Source: Puccinia triticina (taxonomy: Eukaryota; Basidiomycota; Pucciniomycetes; Pucciniales; Pucciniaceae). From it: DNA of 64,000 nucleotides. The stretch lies in contig NC_070567.1 in NCBI RefSeq assembly GCF_026914185.1, positions 2,630,001 to 2,694,000 of the forward strand, given 5' to 3'. The notes under the pieces were generated by a model that worked only from the letters and a program-made list of their open reading frames with translations, ran no database searches and was not told the origin of the DNA. Positions 21,166 to 32,400 of this stretch are shown piece by piece. The stretch's first letter is position 1, and the number at the start of each line of letters is the position of its first letter. The position numbers were made by a program, and so were the translations under genes.

Positions 21166-23640
21166 ATGGATGTGACCCCAAACACAATATTTCTGGGTTT
21201 TATATGCAGAACAATTGTCCAATGAAATTTTATATGGAAATATTGCTCATTAATCTGTGGTTGATAACAGAACCTGACCAAAATATGCTAAACCATGGTA
21301 AACTAATTTCAAAAAGGCCTTCTGTGCATGTAGCACTCCAATATCTTCAGGAATTCCAACCAACACCAGGGAAAATGTGATGACAGCTGGTGGCAGGTGA
21401 TATTGAGTAAAACATGTTCAGACACCTGAGCTACTTTGGCAAGACTCCACTATCAAAAAAATGGCCCCTTTGTAATCATTGGGGAGTCCCACTCAATGGG
21501 TTTTAGAGTATGATTGGAGACTGAACAAGAGTCTTCTTTACATCACCTGCCCTCAGGTGACCTCAATTTTTCCCTGGTGCAACCAAATTAACAATGTGTG
21601 CAGGAAGGTATCATGAGAGAGGTCAGGGGTCAATGTTTTTCCTTTTTTGAAAAAAAGTAGATTTGGAGACTTCTGATAACATCAATTGTTGAAGTAAAAA
21701 AAAAGAAGAAAAAAATTCAGACCCCTCAGCCACCCTGGATTAATCCTAAAACTTGCAATGTCTTTTTTTCATGAAGAATTGAATGGTGTATGTAGAAATT
21801 TATGAATTTTATCAGGAAAAAAAAAGGTTCCTGTGGCTTGAAGCTAACACAGGGGGAAGGAGAGAGATTATAGAAGAGTATTAAGGAGACATGGAACACA
21901 GACAAAGGTATCAAGAGGAATAAAAAAAAATGATCAATATAAATTGATCAACATAAGCTATATTGATCAATATACGACATCGCAAATTCATCCATCTTGG
22001 TAGTGCGAGCTCATCTTCTCCTGCTTTGGCCCCATCCTCTCCTGCAAGGTCATCAAAGACCCCAATACACATGATTCCCTGCAGTACGCATTCATCAAGT
22101 TCAATGCTGAACTGCCTTATTCACCCAACTCAACATGAGGGTGCTGCATCCACGCCTGGTAGCTCATTCAGGGTCAACTACTATTGTGCCAGCCTGCAGA
22201 GTGGGCATGCATTGCGGGACTTGTGTGATTTGCCTCTGCATCAATGCACGGCAGCTCATTCAAAGGGTATGCCTCGGGGGCATGCACCACATGCACCGTG
22301 TGACCTGTGTGATGTGCCTGCCAGGTTCTAATCTAGTGGAAATAAGTGTGATGCAGGTCACTATGTGGCCGTGCATAATAACTGCAGGGGCAGCCCCCAC
22401 TCAACTTGAGGGCGCTGAATCAATGTGGCCTGCAAGCAAACGTTGCAAGGTGTCACTAATGTGTCACAGCAGTATGTATTACGGAATTTTGATTTGGGAG
22501 GGGGTGGATCCCACGCTGCCAAAGAAAGCAGCCAAGGGTAGCTTTGATTAACAGCTGCTCATTCTGGCAGCTCTCTCAGCAGCTCCGCTGGAGGCCAAAA
22601 ACAACCTCCTGCTGGCCAAAGTTGGACTCAGGCCACGCAACAACAGCGCTGTTGGAGATGCTCTTAGCTAAAAGAAGAGTGTGGCCTTGCACTTGTAAGT
22701 TTGAGAAAGGCCAGTCAAAAAACTGCTCTCTGCCATGGCCTCTCAACCGCGGGGATAAACCGCCACATGAAGAGAAGCACATGTTGCATCACTGGTTCCC
22801 AACAACAACCCGTGCAAAATCATTTTGGTAAGGTGTTGTTGGGAACCTCAGCATAGAGGTGATGATTTGTCAGAAGTTAATTGTATAGGTCAGCCTTGCA
22901 CTTGTAAGTTTGAGCAAGGCCAGTCAAAACTCACTGTAAGCCAAGTCAAACATGGACTTAGGTGACGTAGGCTGGAGCTCATCCATTTACATAGCTAACA
23001 AAAACTTGACCGACCGCATGCTCCCTGACAAACACCAACCTTCTTCCAGGCAAGCGGCCTTTGGCTTCCATTCTTTGTTTGTGTACCCACCAATTAGATC
23101 TCAACGGTGCATATGCAATTGAGCTAGAACAAAAGGATAGAAAATGTCAGGAAATGTTTATTTGTCACACAGTGCAGAGAATACACTGACTTGGAGTAAA
23201 TGTATAAGAGAAGCGCCCAGTATGTGGTGTAGGGAGTAGACGTAATAGTTACTCGGTAGATTCCCTCTTTGGAAGCTACATCATCCACCTCAATGTCATC
23301 GTCTACTTGGTTCTGTTTATCAGCCAGTTGGGATATCCACCGTTTCTTGGAAGGTTGATTGGTTGTCGATGGTCCAAGGATTTGTTGACCGTCCGTCAAG
23401 TTATCAACATTGGCAAGGGTGAGCTGGTGTTTAGTCATTGATAGGGATAGGATGGGTTTGTGAAAAAAAAATGGGACGGATCACTGCACTTGAACGTGGC
23501 GGACCCGCTTGACTGATGGCGGGATTAGACTACCCTGCCCTTTCTACGTTCTTTGCCTCTGCCGCTGATTTGCAACTCTGAATCAGTTTTGACTACAACG
23601 GATGGCCTGACTTGACCACATCCAACGGACCAGCGTGACT
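21166..23640. other. No gene recognised; minor repeats
   Basis: 21,166-21,960 is AT-rich with TTGATCAATATA-type palindromes at 21,930-21,975. A ~38-bp direct repeat beginning TTGCACTTGTAAGTTTGAG occurs at 22,686 and 22,895. A minus-strand ORF at 23,124-23,438 (acidic VDDDIEVDDVASKEG) could be an exon but has no recognised family. Confidence 0.35.
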
Positions 23641-23735
23641 GACCGCCGGACTTGACTACTCCGTGGAGTCAACTGACTTGACTACTCCGTGGAGTCAACT
23701 GACTTGACTACCCGATCTCCTCAACTCGACTTCTC
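23641..23735. repeat. Short tandem repeat around CTCCGTGGAGTCAACTGACTTGACTA
   Basis: Two full and one partial unit of ~31 bp, each containing the palindrome ACTCCGTGGAGT. Confidence 0.8.
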
Positions 23736-23789
23736 CTCCTTGACAAAACTTTCTTAAGACCCCTCCACTCAACTAACTGACCACTCAAC

Positions 23790-24587
23790 TTGATTTGCCT
23801 TGCTGCCATGCCCATCCCATCCACCCTACATGCCTGCCCCGCCAACCAATTCATCTCCTCTGGAAAGCACAAGGCACATATCAGACAGCTAAAAGATATT
23901 GTACATCTCTTATTGGCTAAAAAAACAACTTTTGGGCCTGCATTCGTCCCTCCTGCTCGCCTGGTTGGGGCATTCCGTTATTCAATCAATTGGGGTCTTC
24001 AACCCTTGGTTTCTGAAGAGGTAGCGCGCTTGCTGAAGGTTTCAGCTAGCCACTCAGCCCCCATCTTGACTACCTGTACACAATTGCTTGTCAGACCAAA
24101 GCCAAAAACCGCAACGCCCCCCAACTCTTCCTCCAGTTCCACTCCCACCCGGCTGCCACTCCAGACCTCAGCCAACTGGCAACCTACCAAAACAATTGCT
24201 GCCTGGGCATTCAGACCCACCTCTGCGACCTCCTGCCTCCCTCCGACTGCCACCTGGGCACTAAGGGCATCCTGCTCCGGAAGGACCTCTCTAACACCCT
24301 GCTCCTCAGAACAGTTCACCCTGAAGCCCAAAGAAAACCTCCATCGCACTGCTAGACCATCAGCAATGAAATTGCCAACAGAACCTTCCCCAAAGTGTCT
24401 TCTGAAGGGCTCTTTAACCCCTCCAAGTTTGCCTGCACAGGCATTGCAAACACGGTCTTTCACCGCCCCAGAACCCGAGCTTTCAGCGTTGGACGCAACA
24501 ACCGTTCATCTACCGCTTGCCGCGCTCGGCTTGACTATCAACACCAACACCTCTTTGGAACACATCAACAACACCCTCCACCAACCA
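23790..24587 (+). CDS. Unrecognised gene fragment interrupted by a solo LTR
   Basis: An open frame of 276 codons runs into the LTR at 24,588. It is Ser/Thr/Pro-rich through the middle, which may mean that the true coding frame changes. A second frame around 24,390-24,587 gives a less biased peptide (EGLFNPSKFACTGIANTVF). Sequence resumes after the LTR at 25,547 with the duplicated AACCA. No domain is recognised. The start is uncertain, and a relic of a repeat-family protein is as likely as a host gene. Confidence 0.25.
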
Positions 24588-25546
24588 TGTCAGCCGGCTA
24601 CGCAGCACAAGCCAGCGTAACACTTATACAAAAGAATTGTAAATAATATTTCACGGTTTTTGTGACAGATATCTATGTAATCTGTCACATATAATATAAA
24701 TATATATAATAAATACATAAAAAATAAACACTTAATAATGTAAATATAGTTTAAGTTGATATTAATTTTTAAACTAGTGAGTATTAGAAATATATTCCAG
24801 GTGAATAATAAACTACACCCGGGTGCGCAAGCTACATATATACATGTCAAGGACATTTAAGTGACAGGTGTCACACATCCAATGACTTTTGAGAACCAAG
24901 AGATCCTCCCCAACTAGGATCTTCTAAACAATAACCGCCCCATCCGAGCTCAATAGTGATATACCAATAGACACTGATAACCAACCGCCCCATTTGAGCT
25001 TGCAAGTAATAAACCAACAGATATTGACCACCCCATAGAAACGAGCCAGATTAGCGGAAAGACTCGCAACCAAGGAAGCAAAATAGTATTTAAGAAGGTC
25101 AATTCTTCCTCTATCATTGCTCTCCTCAGCTTAAGACAACCCACCACCATTCTAACAACTAATTTGCCTCAATACTATATCAGATTTCAATTGAGCTAGT
25201 CTTCTAAACCGTCACTGTTTCTAGCCTGCCGTAATTTCTTGATTTTCTTTTGCCGCAATAAGAGGTGGTTTATGACAATAAGTAAGTAAAACACATTTCT
25301 CTTATCGCCGCTATTTCTCTTTATACGTAAGACTGGGAATAGAACCACACCTGCTAGCAGGCCCCAGCTATTTATCTGTAGATGGATCAAAACAACCCCA
25401 AATACGTTGGGCCCCTCCTTTTTCTTTATTATTCTATTTATTTCTTTGAAATAAATATAAATATTACTCTAAAAAAACTACTCATATATCCTCCATCACC
25501 CGGTGTAGCTAGAGGAGCGCTTCCCTTGGCATCACCGAGGCTGACA
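24588..25546 (+). mobile_element. Solo LTR, 959 bp, with AACCA target duplication
   Basis: It begins TGTCAGCCGGCTACG and ends CATCACCGAGGCTGACA, the same ends as the LTR at 17,728-19,256. AACCA flanks both sides (24,583-24,587 and 25,547-25,551). It is about 570 bp shorter than the 17.7-kb copy, with an AT-rich centre, so members of the family vary in length. No internal region remains. Confidence 0.85.
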
Positions 25547-25727
25547 AACCATCTCCTGCAGCAGTATTTTCAACGACGAAATCATCAACACCTGCTATAT
25601 CTAAGAGAATTTCACCCGGTGTAGCTAGAGGAGCGCTTCCCTTGGCATCACCGAGGCTGACAAACCATCTCCTGCAGCAGTATTTTCAACGACGAAATCA
25701 TCAACACCTGCTATATCTAAGAGAATT
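25496..25727 (+). repeat. 116-bp tandem duplication spanning an LTR/flank junction
   Basis: Positions 25,496-25,611 and 25,612-25,727 are essentially identical. Each contains the last ~50 bp of the LTR (GTGTAGCTAGAGGAGCGC...GCTGACA) plus ~65 bp of flanking DNA (AACCATCTCCTGCAGCAG onward). The duplication therefore arose after the LTR inserted. Confidence 0.95.
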
Positions 25728-26440
25728 CCACATCCCTCACCACCTAATCTTCCCCCGACTGCCTGTTTGGCTCCTTGCTCAAGCTCTCCAACCTTCCACT
25801 CCACTGCCAGCATGTTTGGCTGGCATGGCGCAATGCCCCTTTAACCAGGGTGTGCTCAACCATTTCAAACTTGGTTGAGAGGAACCGATGCAATAAGAAC
25901 CCGAGTCAAAGTTGGCTGAGACATGTGCGAGGCATTTGTCCCCCAAGGTAAAGTTGCCCGCGCAACCCCCAACCTATTATTGGCTGACCGTTCAGCCGAT
26001 TCAAATTTTTAATCAGCAACAACAAAACCGATCCTAATTTGGCTACCATGCACTGAGTAATCTTAAATTGGTTGGATCTCCAACCAAGGTTTCAAAAGTT
26101 TGGTGGCGGCTGCCCAATAAATTGAAACACTCGGTTGGCGGCCTCCTGAGGAAAAAATACCTCAGGGGACTGTCAACCGATGAAATTGAATCATTGGCTC
26201 TGTGGCCCGTCCAAGGAAATTGCACCTCTCTCCCCCGGGTCACCAAGGTCCAAGCACGCGATTGTGTGGGTGGAGCTGGGCTAGATTCATACTCTTAAAC
26301 ATATTGTGACAACCTCTTTGTTCCATCTTTGCGGTTTATTTTTACAAGCAAGATAGTAGGAATGGGAGGCCAATGATAATTGAGAAAAACAAAAAAACAC
26401 AATGATCATTGAGAAAAACAAAAAAACAACATGCTGTTTG
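25728..26440. other. No gene recognised
   Basis: Several CCAACC/GGTTGG inverted pairs lie between 25,960 and 26,100. Short ORFs lack support. Confidence 0.4.
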
Positions 26441-27694
26441 TCACTTCATTCCGTTTGATTCCTGAAAAAGTTCCGTAAATTCATCCAAAATCAACTGCAA
26501 GCCGGTCGTTTCACCCACTACTCCCAAAAGGTAGGTCTGCAGAAAAAAATGATCTACTTTCAGGAAAAATTGATGGTTTCTACTTGCGGAAAACTTACCT
26601 ACCTGCATCCGTTCAATCTTCTCCAGGAACAACACCAATTTTCTTCTTTGCCTTTCTCAAACAGACCAACTACGCTTCAAGTCGCTTCTATGTTGGTAAA
26701 GAAAGGCCAAGGTTCCCTCGGTTTTGGTTCTTTTGAAGCTAAGCTTTTGAAAGATCCATCAAGCTTGGTTGTGTCCCCCTTGCTGAAGAAAACAAATTTC
26801 TTTATGGAACAAGCCTGACGTTATATTTTGTTTGGACAGAAGCTTGGATGCCAATTCCAACGTTTGATTGATATTTTTCCGCAAGATCTCGACTTCGTTA
26901 TTAGAAAGTTTCAAAAGGGATTTGACAACTCCATTCTTCACATACTTGCCTTGGTAAATTGGTTTGAAGTACTAATAATTTGTGTTAGTACCAAATCATA
27001 ATCAGTAAAAAATTGGTATCGTGTATAAAGTGCTCACTTCTTGAGAAACTAAATCAATTGTATGAATCCCAGCAGAGTCCAATTTTTCCACCTCATCACC
27101 GAATAAAGATTGGAAGCTAGCTAGATCTCTTACTTGAGAACTGATTTTTGTGTGGTTTCTGAGTTTGTTGTCCATGAAGAGAAGAGCGTTGGACAATTGC
27201 AACAAGTCGGGTTTTTCAAGAGAAGAACTTTCGAGTTGCAATATCGAAGTAGTAAAGTGAAGCGGTTGCCTTTTTGAAAGCCTCTGAAAAACTGTCAATG
27301 AGTAAGGAGTAAAAGTATAGAAGACACCACTACATAAACTAGTATAATTAAGAAGAGGCTGGCTAAAGCCCTTGACTAGCTTCCATAAATGAATAATGAG
27401 AGCGTGAGACGTGTTTTTCAATGAGCTTTGGATGTGATAAAACAGCTGATGAAAAGGTTTGTATGGCAAAACTAAAGAAGCTATGTTATCTACAAACATG
27501 AAGAAGTAGGACATGGTTATGCAGACAACAACAAAAGTGAAGATTTCTATGGGATGTGCAAGGCAGAACATCAAAATCTGCACAATTGAGAGGCATAAGA
27601 AGCGTATTGGATGAACAAGAATTGCTAGCCAGTTTTTTTGGTTGGAAGAAAAGTGTCTATCACGATGCTTTGAGGAACTTTTTGATTTAGCCAT
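26441..27694 (-). pseudogene. Multi-exon gene for a two-pass membrane protein, decayed
   Basis: Exon 1 starts at the ATG at 27,694. It encodes a Lys/Ser/Arg-rich head, then two hydrophobic segments at about residues 24-45 and 48-72, then helical sequence. A donor (GTGAGC, near 27,040) and an acceptor near 26,960 lead to exon 2, which is coiled-coil-like (NNEVEILRKNINQTLELASK). Short introns follow near 26,815-26,780 and at about 26,602-26,535 (GTAGGTAAG...TTTCTGCAG, very clear). The last exon ends TELFQESNGMK at 26,441. One exon carries an in-frame TGA (near 26,690) and a 1-nt frameshift (near 26,640), so the copy looks inactive unless assembly errors explain both. The splice-site quality argues for a once-real gene. 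I do not recognise the family. Confidence 0.5.
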
Positions 27695-28336
27695 GTTTTG
27701 GAATAAATGCGGATATCCAATGCCGGGAATTCAAATTGGATTGGATGAAGTAGGGAAGGGTAGGCTCAATGAATGATCTGGGAAGGGTAGGATCACTGAC
27801 CAACTGACCGGCAGTGGAAATATATTTACAGATCTTAACATCAAATTGTTAAAGCAAACTGCTTATCAAAGGCTTCAGGGGATGAATAAAAAAGAGGATG
27901 CTGCGCACAAAGAGTGACAAAGGCAAAATCTTTCAAAAAAAGAGCTGGGAAGCAAGCAAGAAAGCTCCACAAAATAAAAGGAAATCACGAGGATATGGCA
28001 TACAAATACAAGTGTGCCAACCCTACTCAGCCGTAATAGATACTCCTGGTTGTAGGTGCACAATGAGATCCATTCTGACCTGAACACTGGGGAGGTCATG
28101 CTCAGGGTTACCTTTCCTATTGATCTAATAGGGGGTTCGAAAGCCAAGGTCTCCCAAGACTTCCGTCTTTTTGGTCCTCCCTGGGAGTCCAGGATGGAGC
28201 TAGCCAATGAGGGCGGGGCCTTCTGGGCCCTCATTGATATGATACACCAAATCAGGCCCAAGCAGGTTTCAAATTTCCTCTATGTACATTAAGATGCAGG
28301 CGCGCAAGTTCTTAATACAAAAACTCCAATCTTACC
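27695..28336. other. No gene recognised
   Basis: An open stretch at 28,056-28,292 (plus) reads LNTGEVMLRVTFPIDLIGG, a plausible but unrecognised exon. The rest is AT-rich. Confidence 0.3.
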
Positions 28337-28836
28337 TTGCTGCCCTTCCCACAATGGATGGCCCCCAACCCAGCTCCCCCTCCCCACCCTACCCAACCAA
28401 AACCTAACTCAGACGGTCCAAACCCTAACCCAGCCGGCCCCAACCGCCCATCACCTATCCATCCGGAAGACCACTTGCCCAAAACAAATCAGACAGGTGA
28501 GCGGGGCCACTGTTTTTTTGGTTGATGGATCGACTCGCTTTTTCCCGTCCTCACAACCCCTTCACGGCTCCTCCTCCACCCTACCAGTAGTCCATTTGGA
28601 GACCCACCCGCCAGGAAGAAAAAAAAACTGGTGAGGCTCTGATTTTTTAGCACGACCGACCCGATTCCATTTCTGACCGTTCTCAAATTTTTCCTTTCTA
28701 ACTCACCTGGTCTAGCCATTGATCCGGAAACCCACCTACCCACAAAAAACCAGAGAGGCAAGTCTCCATCCCTCCGGCTGATCAATTATATTTCCTGGCC
28801 AGCTAACCGCAGTGTGTCTGAAGTAGTAATCAATCC
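28337..28836 (+). mobile_element. Left arm and leader exons of decayed two-gene mariner element (copy 2)
   Basis: Pro-rich leader sequence, then an AATCAGACAGGTGAGCGG donor, and further pyrimidine-rich intron/exon alternation. From about 28,455 to 28,710 it matches the reverse complement of 32,130-32,400 at roughly 80% by eye, so these are inverted arms 3.4 kb apart. A third copy of the same leader lies at 61,540-61,800. The arrangement parallels the terminal inverted repeats of the 52,439-58,186 element. Confidence 0.6.
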
Positions 28837-29225
28837 TTGGTACTAGTGAAGTCCACCCAAAAAGTCAAGGCAATCGTTGTCAAAATAAGCCTGCGGGGGA
28901 TGTCGCTCGCCGAGATCAATGAAAAAATTGACCATAACGACTCACCCAACTCACTTGCCCACTGGAATGACCTATACCGACAAACCAGGGATGTAGTCAG
29001 AGATCCGGCGGTATATCCCGCCCCTTGGTGTTCACCTGTGAGGAGGCCGAGTTTATTTTGACTGCATTGGAAGCCAAGCCAGCCTTGTATGTTTGTTGAC
29101 AAGATCCAGAGCCACATCCAAGCCATGACCGAGCAACGCTGAATCCAGACCAAGACTTGGATGCCAACTTGGACTCCCGGACCAACCTGAAAACCCCCCT
29201 GCATGAGATGAGGCTGGCGTATCTC
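28837..29225 (+). pseudogene. Tc1/mariner-like transposase, N-terminal relic (copy 2)
   Basis: VKAIVVKISLRGM, DSPNSLAHWNDLYRQTRDVV and a following EAEFILTALEAKPALYV block match the helix-turn-helix region of the transposase at 56,503-57,622 in the same order. Frames must be changed and stops accepted after 29,061. Its C-terminal end reappears at 30,380-30,512, beyond an inverted minisatellite. Confidence 0.65.
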
Positions 29226-29439
29226 AAGGAAAGAGTGGGATCAAAGTTTTTTCTGGACATTTGAACATCTACTGGCAAGTTTCTTTTCCGGCACCTCTTA
29301 CACCAGGAAAAAAAAGTAGTCACTTGATGGCAAGTGACATGACACAGCTTTGTTTTCAGCTCCAACACTACTCCAATGCTGCTCCTCTCCACCAGCACAT
29401 CTAGGGCTCACATGAAAGGTGTCAGGATCAAAGCACTCA

Positions 29440-30060
29440 ATGTGAAAAAAACAGATTATGCTCAGCTTTGGCCCTGGCCCAGCTGATGCTCAGCTTTTAC
29501 CCTGGCTCAGCTGATGCTCAGTTTTTTCCCTCGCCCAGCTGATGCTCAGCTTTGGAACCAGCCACCTGATGCTCATCTTTGGCCCTGGCACAGCTGATGC
29601 TCAGCCTTGGCCATGGCTCAGCTGATGCTCAGCTTTGGCCCTAGCCTAGCTGATTTTCAGCTCTGGTCCAGTCCAAGCTGATTCCCATCTTTTTCCCTGG
29701 TCTGGCTCAGCTGATACTCAGCAAGCTGGGCATCAGCTGGCCAGCTGGCCCAGGAATGGGTCAAAGCTGAGCATCAACTGGGACAGGACTAGGAAAATGC
29801 TGAGCAAGGACTGGTAAAAAGCTGAGCATCAGCTGCGCAAGTACTAGTACAAAGCTGAGCATCACCTGGGCAAGGACTGGTCAAAAGGCTTTATTCCAAT
29901 TCTGAGAGCAAGCTGTGTGAAAAAGCTGAGTATGTTCTGGGCAAAAAAGCTGAGTATGAGCTGGGCAAAAAAGCTGAGTATGAGCTGGGCAAAAAAGCTG
30001 AGTATGAGCTGGGTACCAAAGCTGAGTATCAGCTGGATAGAACTGAGGATCATTTGAGCT
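29440..30060. repeat. Inverted minisatellite of GCTGATGCTCAGC hairpin units
   Basis: To about 29,725 the units (near 28 bp) read CAGCTGATGCTCAGCTTTTACCCTGGCT. After that the orientation flips to GCTGAGCATCAGCTG units of 24-31 bp, ending with four 24-bp units of GGGCAAAAAAGCTGAGTATGAGCT. Each unit holds GCTGA-tgc-TCAGC. The array lies within the decayed transposase of copy 2. Confidence 0.85.
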
Positions 30061-30379
30061 CATCAAAAACTGAATAGGACCTCCTTGGTAAATTTTGGAA
30101 TGTGAGGAGATTGTTGGGAGATTGGGGTAGATAGTGGATAGATATTGGATAGACGGTGGGTAACTGGCTGGAGCTGGTGTGATGTCACTTGTCATCAACT
30201 GACTATTTTATTTTCCTGGTGTTACATGCACCCAAATAATTTAGCTGACTATACCCCTAGATCCCCAAGATGAACCCTTTCCTCGTCCGCAACAGCTCTT
30301 TGGTGAGCGAAAATGCAAATATCCACCATGACGGGTGGGTTGTGGATATTTGTGACGCCACGGAAGTCTAGCTGATATA

Positions 30380-30512
30380 ACTCCAGTCTAGCTGATGTAA
30401 CTCTCCAACTACTGGCCCGACATCAACCGGATTGAAAATGTATTTTCCGTTATCAAGTCCCAGTTGAGACGGGCTCAAACCCTCACTGCCACGCGCGCAG
30501 ACAATAATAATT
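30380..30512 (+). pseudogene. Tc1/mariner-like transposase, C-terminal relic (copy 2)
   Basis: The peptide YWPDINRIENVFSVIKSQLRRAQ corresponds to YSPDYNPIEKVFSALKSQLKRAQ in the copy at 56.6 kb, including the third catalytic acidic residue (E of RIE). The rest of the catalytic domain is missing. Confidence 0.7.
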
Positions 30513-31040
30513 AGCTTTTTTTTTGGATAATAATCAGTTTTTTTTTTTGGCTGTTCATCTAGCTTATTGGATTTGCCAGAAATAAATATACCATTGTGTC
30601 TCACTTTCCCGCAAGTGCCGACTGCACATGAGGTTTTTCCTTGTTGGCCCGCCTGGGCCAACTGGGCAAAAATTGGATCTTTATGGCCCGGAAGGGTGGA
30701 GTTCCTGCACAAGTCCCCACATTTTCCACTGTAGGCCTGTGGTGTTTGGCTAAGTGCAAGTCAGACATCACACCCAAAATTGTACTCTCCAAATTTTTGT
30801 CAAGTCCTGTGAAGTTGATTTTGCTTACTGGTCCAAATGACATGTAAGCTGCATGAATTCGCGGCATTGAGCATTCAACTTGATTCCCGCTTTGGGGCCT
30901 TGGGGGTACATTGGGATTGTTTCATTACTAGGGTATCAAACCAAGCAAGAATGAAAGAAATACAAGCCAGTGGAGAGGGAATTGAAAACATGCGCGTGGA
31001 GTGCTACTTACCACGGGTTTTACACCCGATTTGAACAAGA
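30513..31040 (-). other. Spacer, probably decayed 3' part of the accessory gene (copy 2)
   Basis: A minus-strand ORF at 30,601-30,867 contains a GVMSDLHLAKHHRP stretch weakly like the AADLHVYITGKY block of the accessory protein at 54.1 kb. The position fits but the similarity is too thin for a firm call. Confidence 0.25.
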
Positions 31041-32130
31041 CTATACCTCCTGAGAAGGCTCAATGGCGGCAGGAATGCCAGGAGCATTGTCAGTCTTGGG
31101 CGCCTGCTCAATGTGGTCAGTAATAGGCGGGGGACCTGGATCCTTTGACTCTGCCTGCAAGTCCGGAGCCTGACTTGGGCCAGGGTACCACTCCTGTGGC
31201 TTGCAATGGACATTTGCAAACAGCAACGGATCAAGTTCAACACGGAGGGTTAGAGAAAATTGTTTGAGTGTAGCCTTGTTTTGCATGGTAAGAGGGGAGA
31301 GACCCAATAAATAAACAATACCATCAGAAAAACTAGCTTCATATGGTTGGGGGTTAGAATGATGCACCAGAAATTCAATTGTTTTTTTGGATTGCGTGGA
31401 GTCGGAGAGGTACAAATTGAATTTAAGTACAGTGGGTCATCTAATGTTTTTGGCACTGCATTTTTCATTGCAGAAGTTCAGGCAACAGACCCAAAGTCAT
31501 GGGATTGGCTGGAGGGGTGTAAAATAAGTTCCCAAGAATGATTATGACAGAAAAAAAAAGAAAAAGAAAAATATAAAAAGTGTGAAAATTTTCCAATTCT
31601 GTGCAAATTTCTCAGAATCTTTATTATTGCTCAAACCAAGGAGAGAAAATTACAGAGCACATATTGTATGTGAAAGGAATGATAAAAAATGAAAAAACTG
31701 AGACCATTTTCAATGATTTTTGTTGGATCAAATAAATCTGGTCAAATTGGTGTTGATTTGGCCTGCAGGTGCCAACTTCTATTTCAAATGGGTGGATACC
31801 TCATTCACCCAAAAAAAAAAGTGAAAATGGTCTCAGTTTATTTCATTTTTTATCATTCCTTTCACATGTCATACTGTCCTCTGTAATTTTTTCTCCTTGG
31901 TTTGAGCAATAATAAAGATTCTGAGAGCTTTGCACAAAATTGGAAAATTTTCACACTTTTCATATTTTTCTTTTTCTTTTTTTTTCTGTCATAATCATTC
32001 TTGGGAACTTATTTTACACCTCTTCAGCCAATTTCATGACTTTGGGTCCGTTTCCTGAGCTTCTGCAATGAAAAATGCAGTGCCAAAAACATTAGATGAC
32101 CCACTGTATGGTTTGGATGCCAGGAGGGGT
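31041..32130 (-). pseudogene. Accessory gene of the two-gene element (copy 2), split by a foldback element
   Basis: The readable part (31,429 down to 31,041) contains DSTQSKKTIEFLVHHS and LDPLLFANVHCKPQEW plus PGPSQAPDLQAE. These match LDPLPFANGHGKPEELYLGPSQ in the gene at 53.1 kb and TIEFLVRHS at 61.9 kb. Upstream the reading is cut by a 677-bp insertion at 31,430-32,106. On the far side, 32,109-32,130 matches the corresponding sequence of the third copy near 61,780-61,800. The function of the protein is unknown. Confidence 0.6.
31430..32106. mobile_element. 677-bp Tc1/mariner-type foldback MITE with TA duplication
   Basis: It begins CAGTGGGTCATCTAATG and ends with its reverse complement. 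The two arms run ~280 bp each (31,430 to about 31,712 and about 31,825 to 32,106) with a ~110-bp loop. TA lies on both sides (31,428-31,429 and 32,107-32,108). It has no coding capacity. The paralogue at 61.8 kb shows the uninterrupted site, which confirms an insertion. Confidence 0.9.
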
Positions 32131-32400
32131 GAAGGAACAGACAGATGAGTCAGTTGTAAAGGAAAAATTTGAGAACGGTCAGAAATGGAATTGGGTTGCT
32201 TGTGCCCAAAAATCAGAGGCTCAGCTGTTTTGTTTTATTCTGGGCAGGTGGGTTTCCAAATGGACAGCTGGGAAGGTAGAGGGGGAGGTAGAAAGGAGAT
32301 GTCAGGACGGGATGAAGCTATTTGATCAATCAATCAAAATAACAGTGGTTCTGCTCACCTGTCTGATTTTTTTGGACAGGTGGTCTTCTGGCTGCCGGCT
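32130..32400 (-). mobile_element. Right arm and leader of decayed two-gene element (copy 2)
   Basis: The reverse complement matches 28,455-28,710, including AATCAGACAGGTGAGC, the GTCCATTTGGA-ACCCACC block and the CCATTTCTGACCGTTCTC block. Outside 32,400 the match stops and unrelated sequence begins, so the outer end is lost. Confidence 0.6.
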
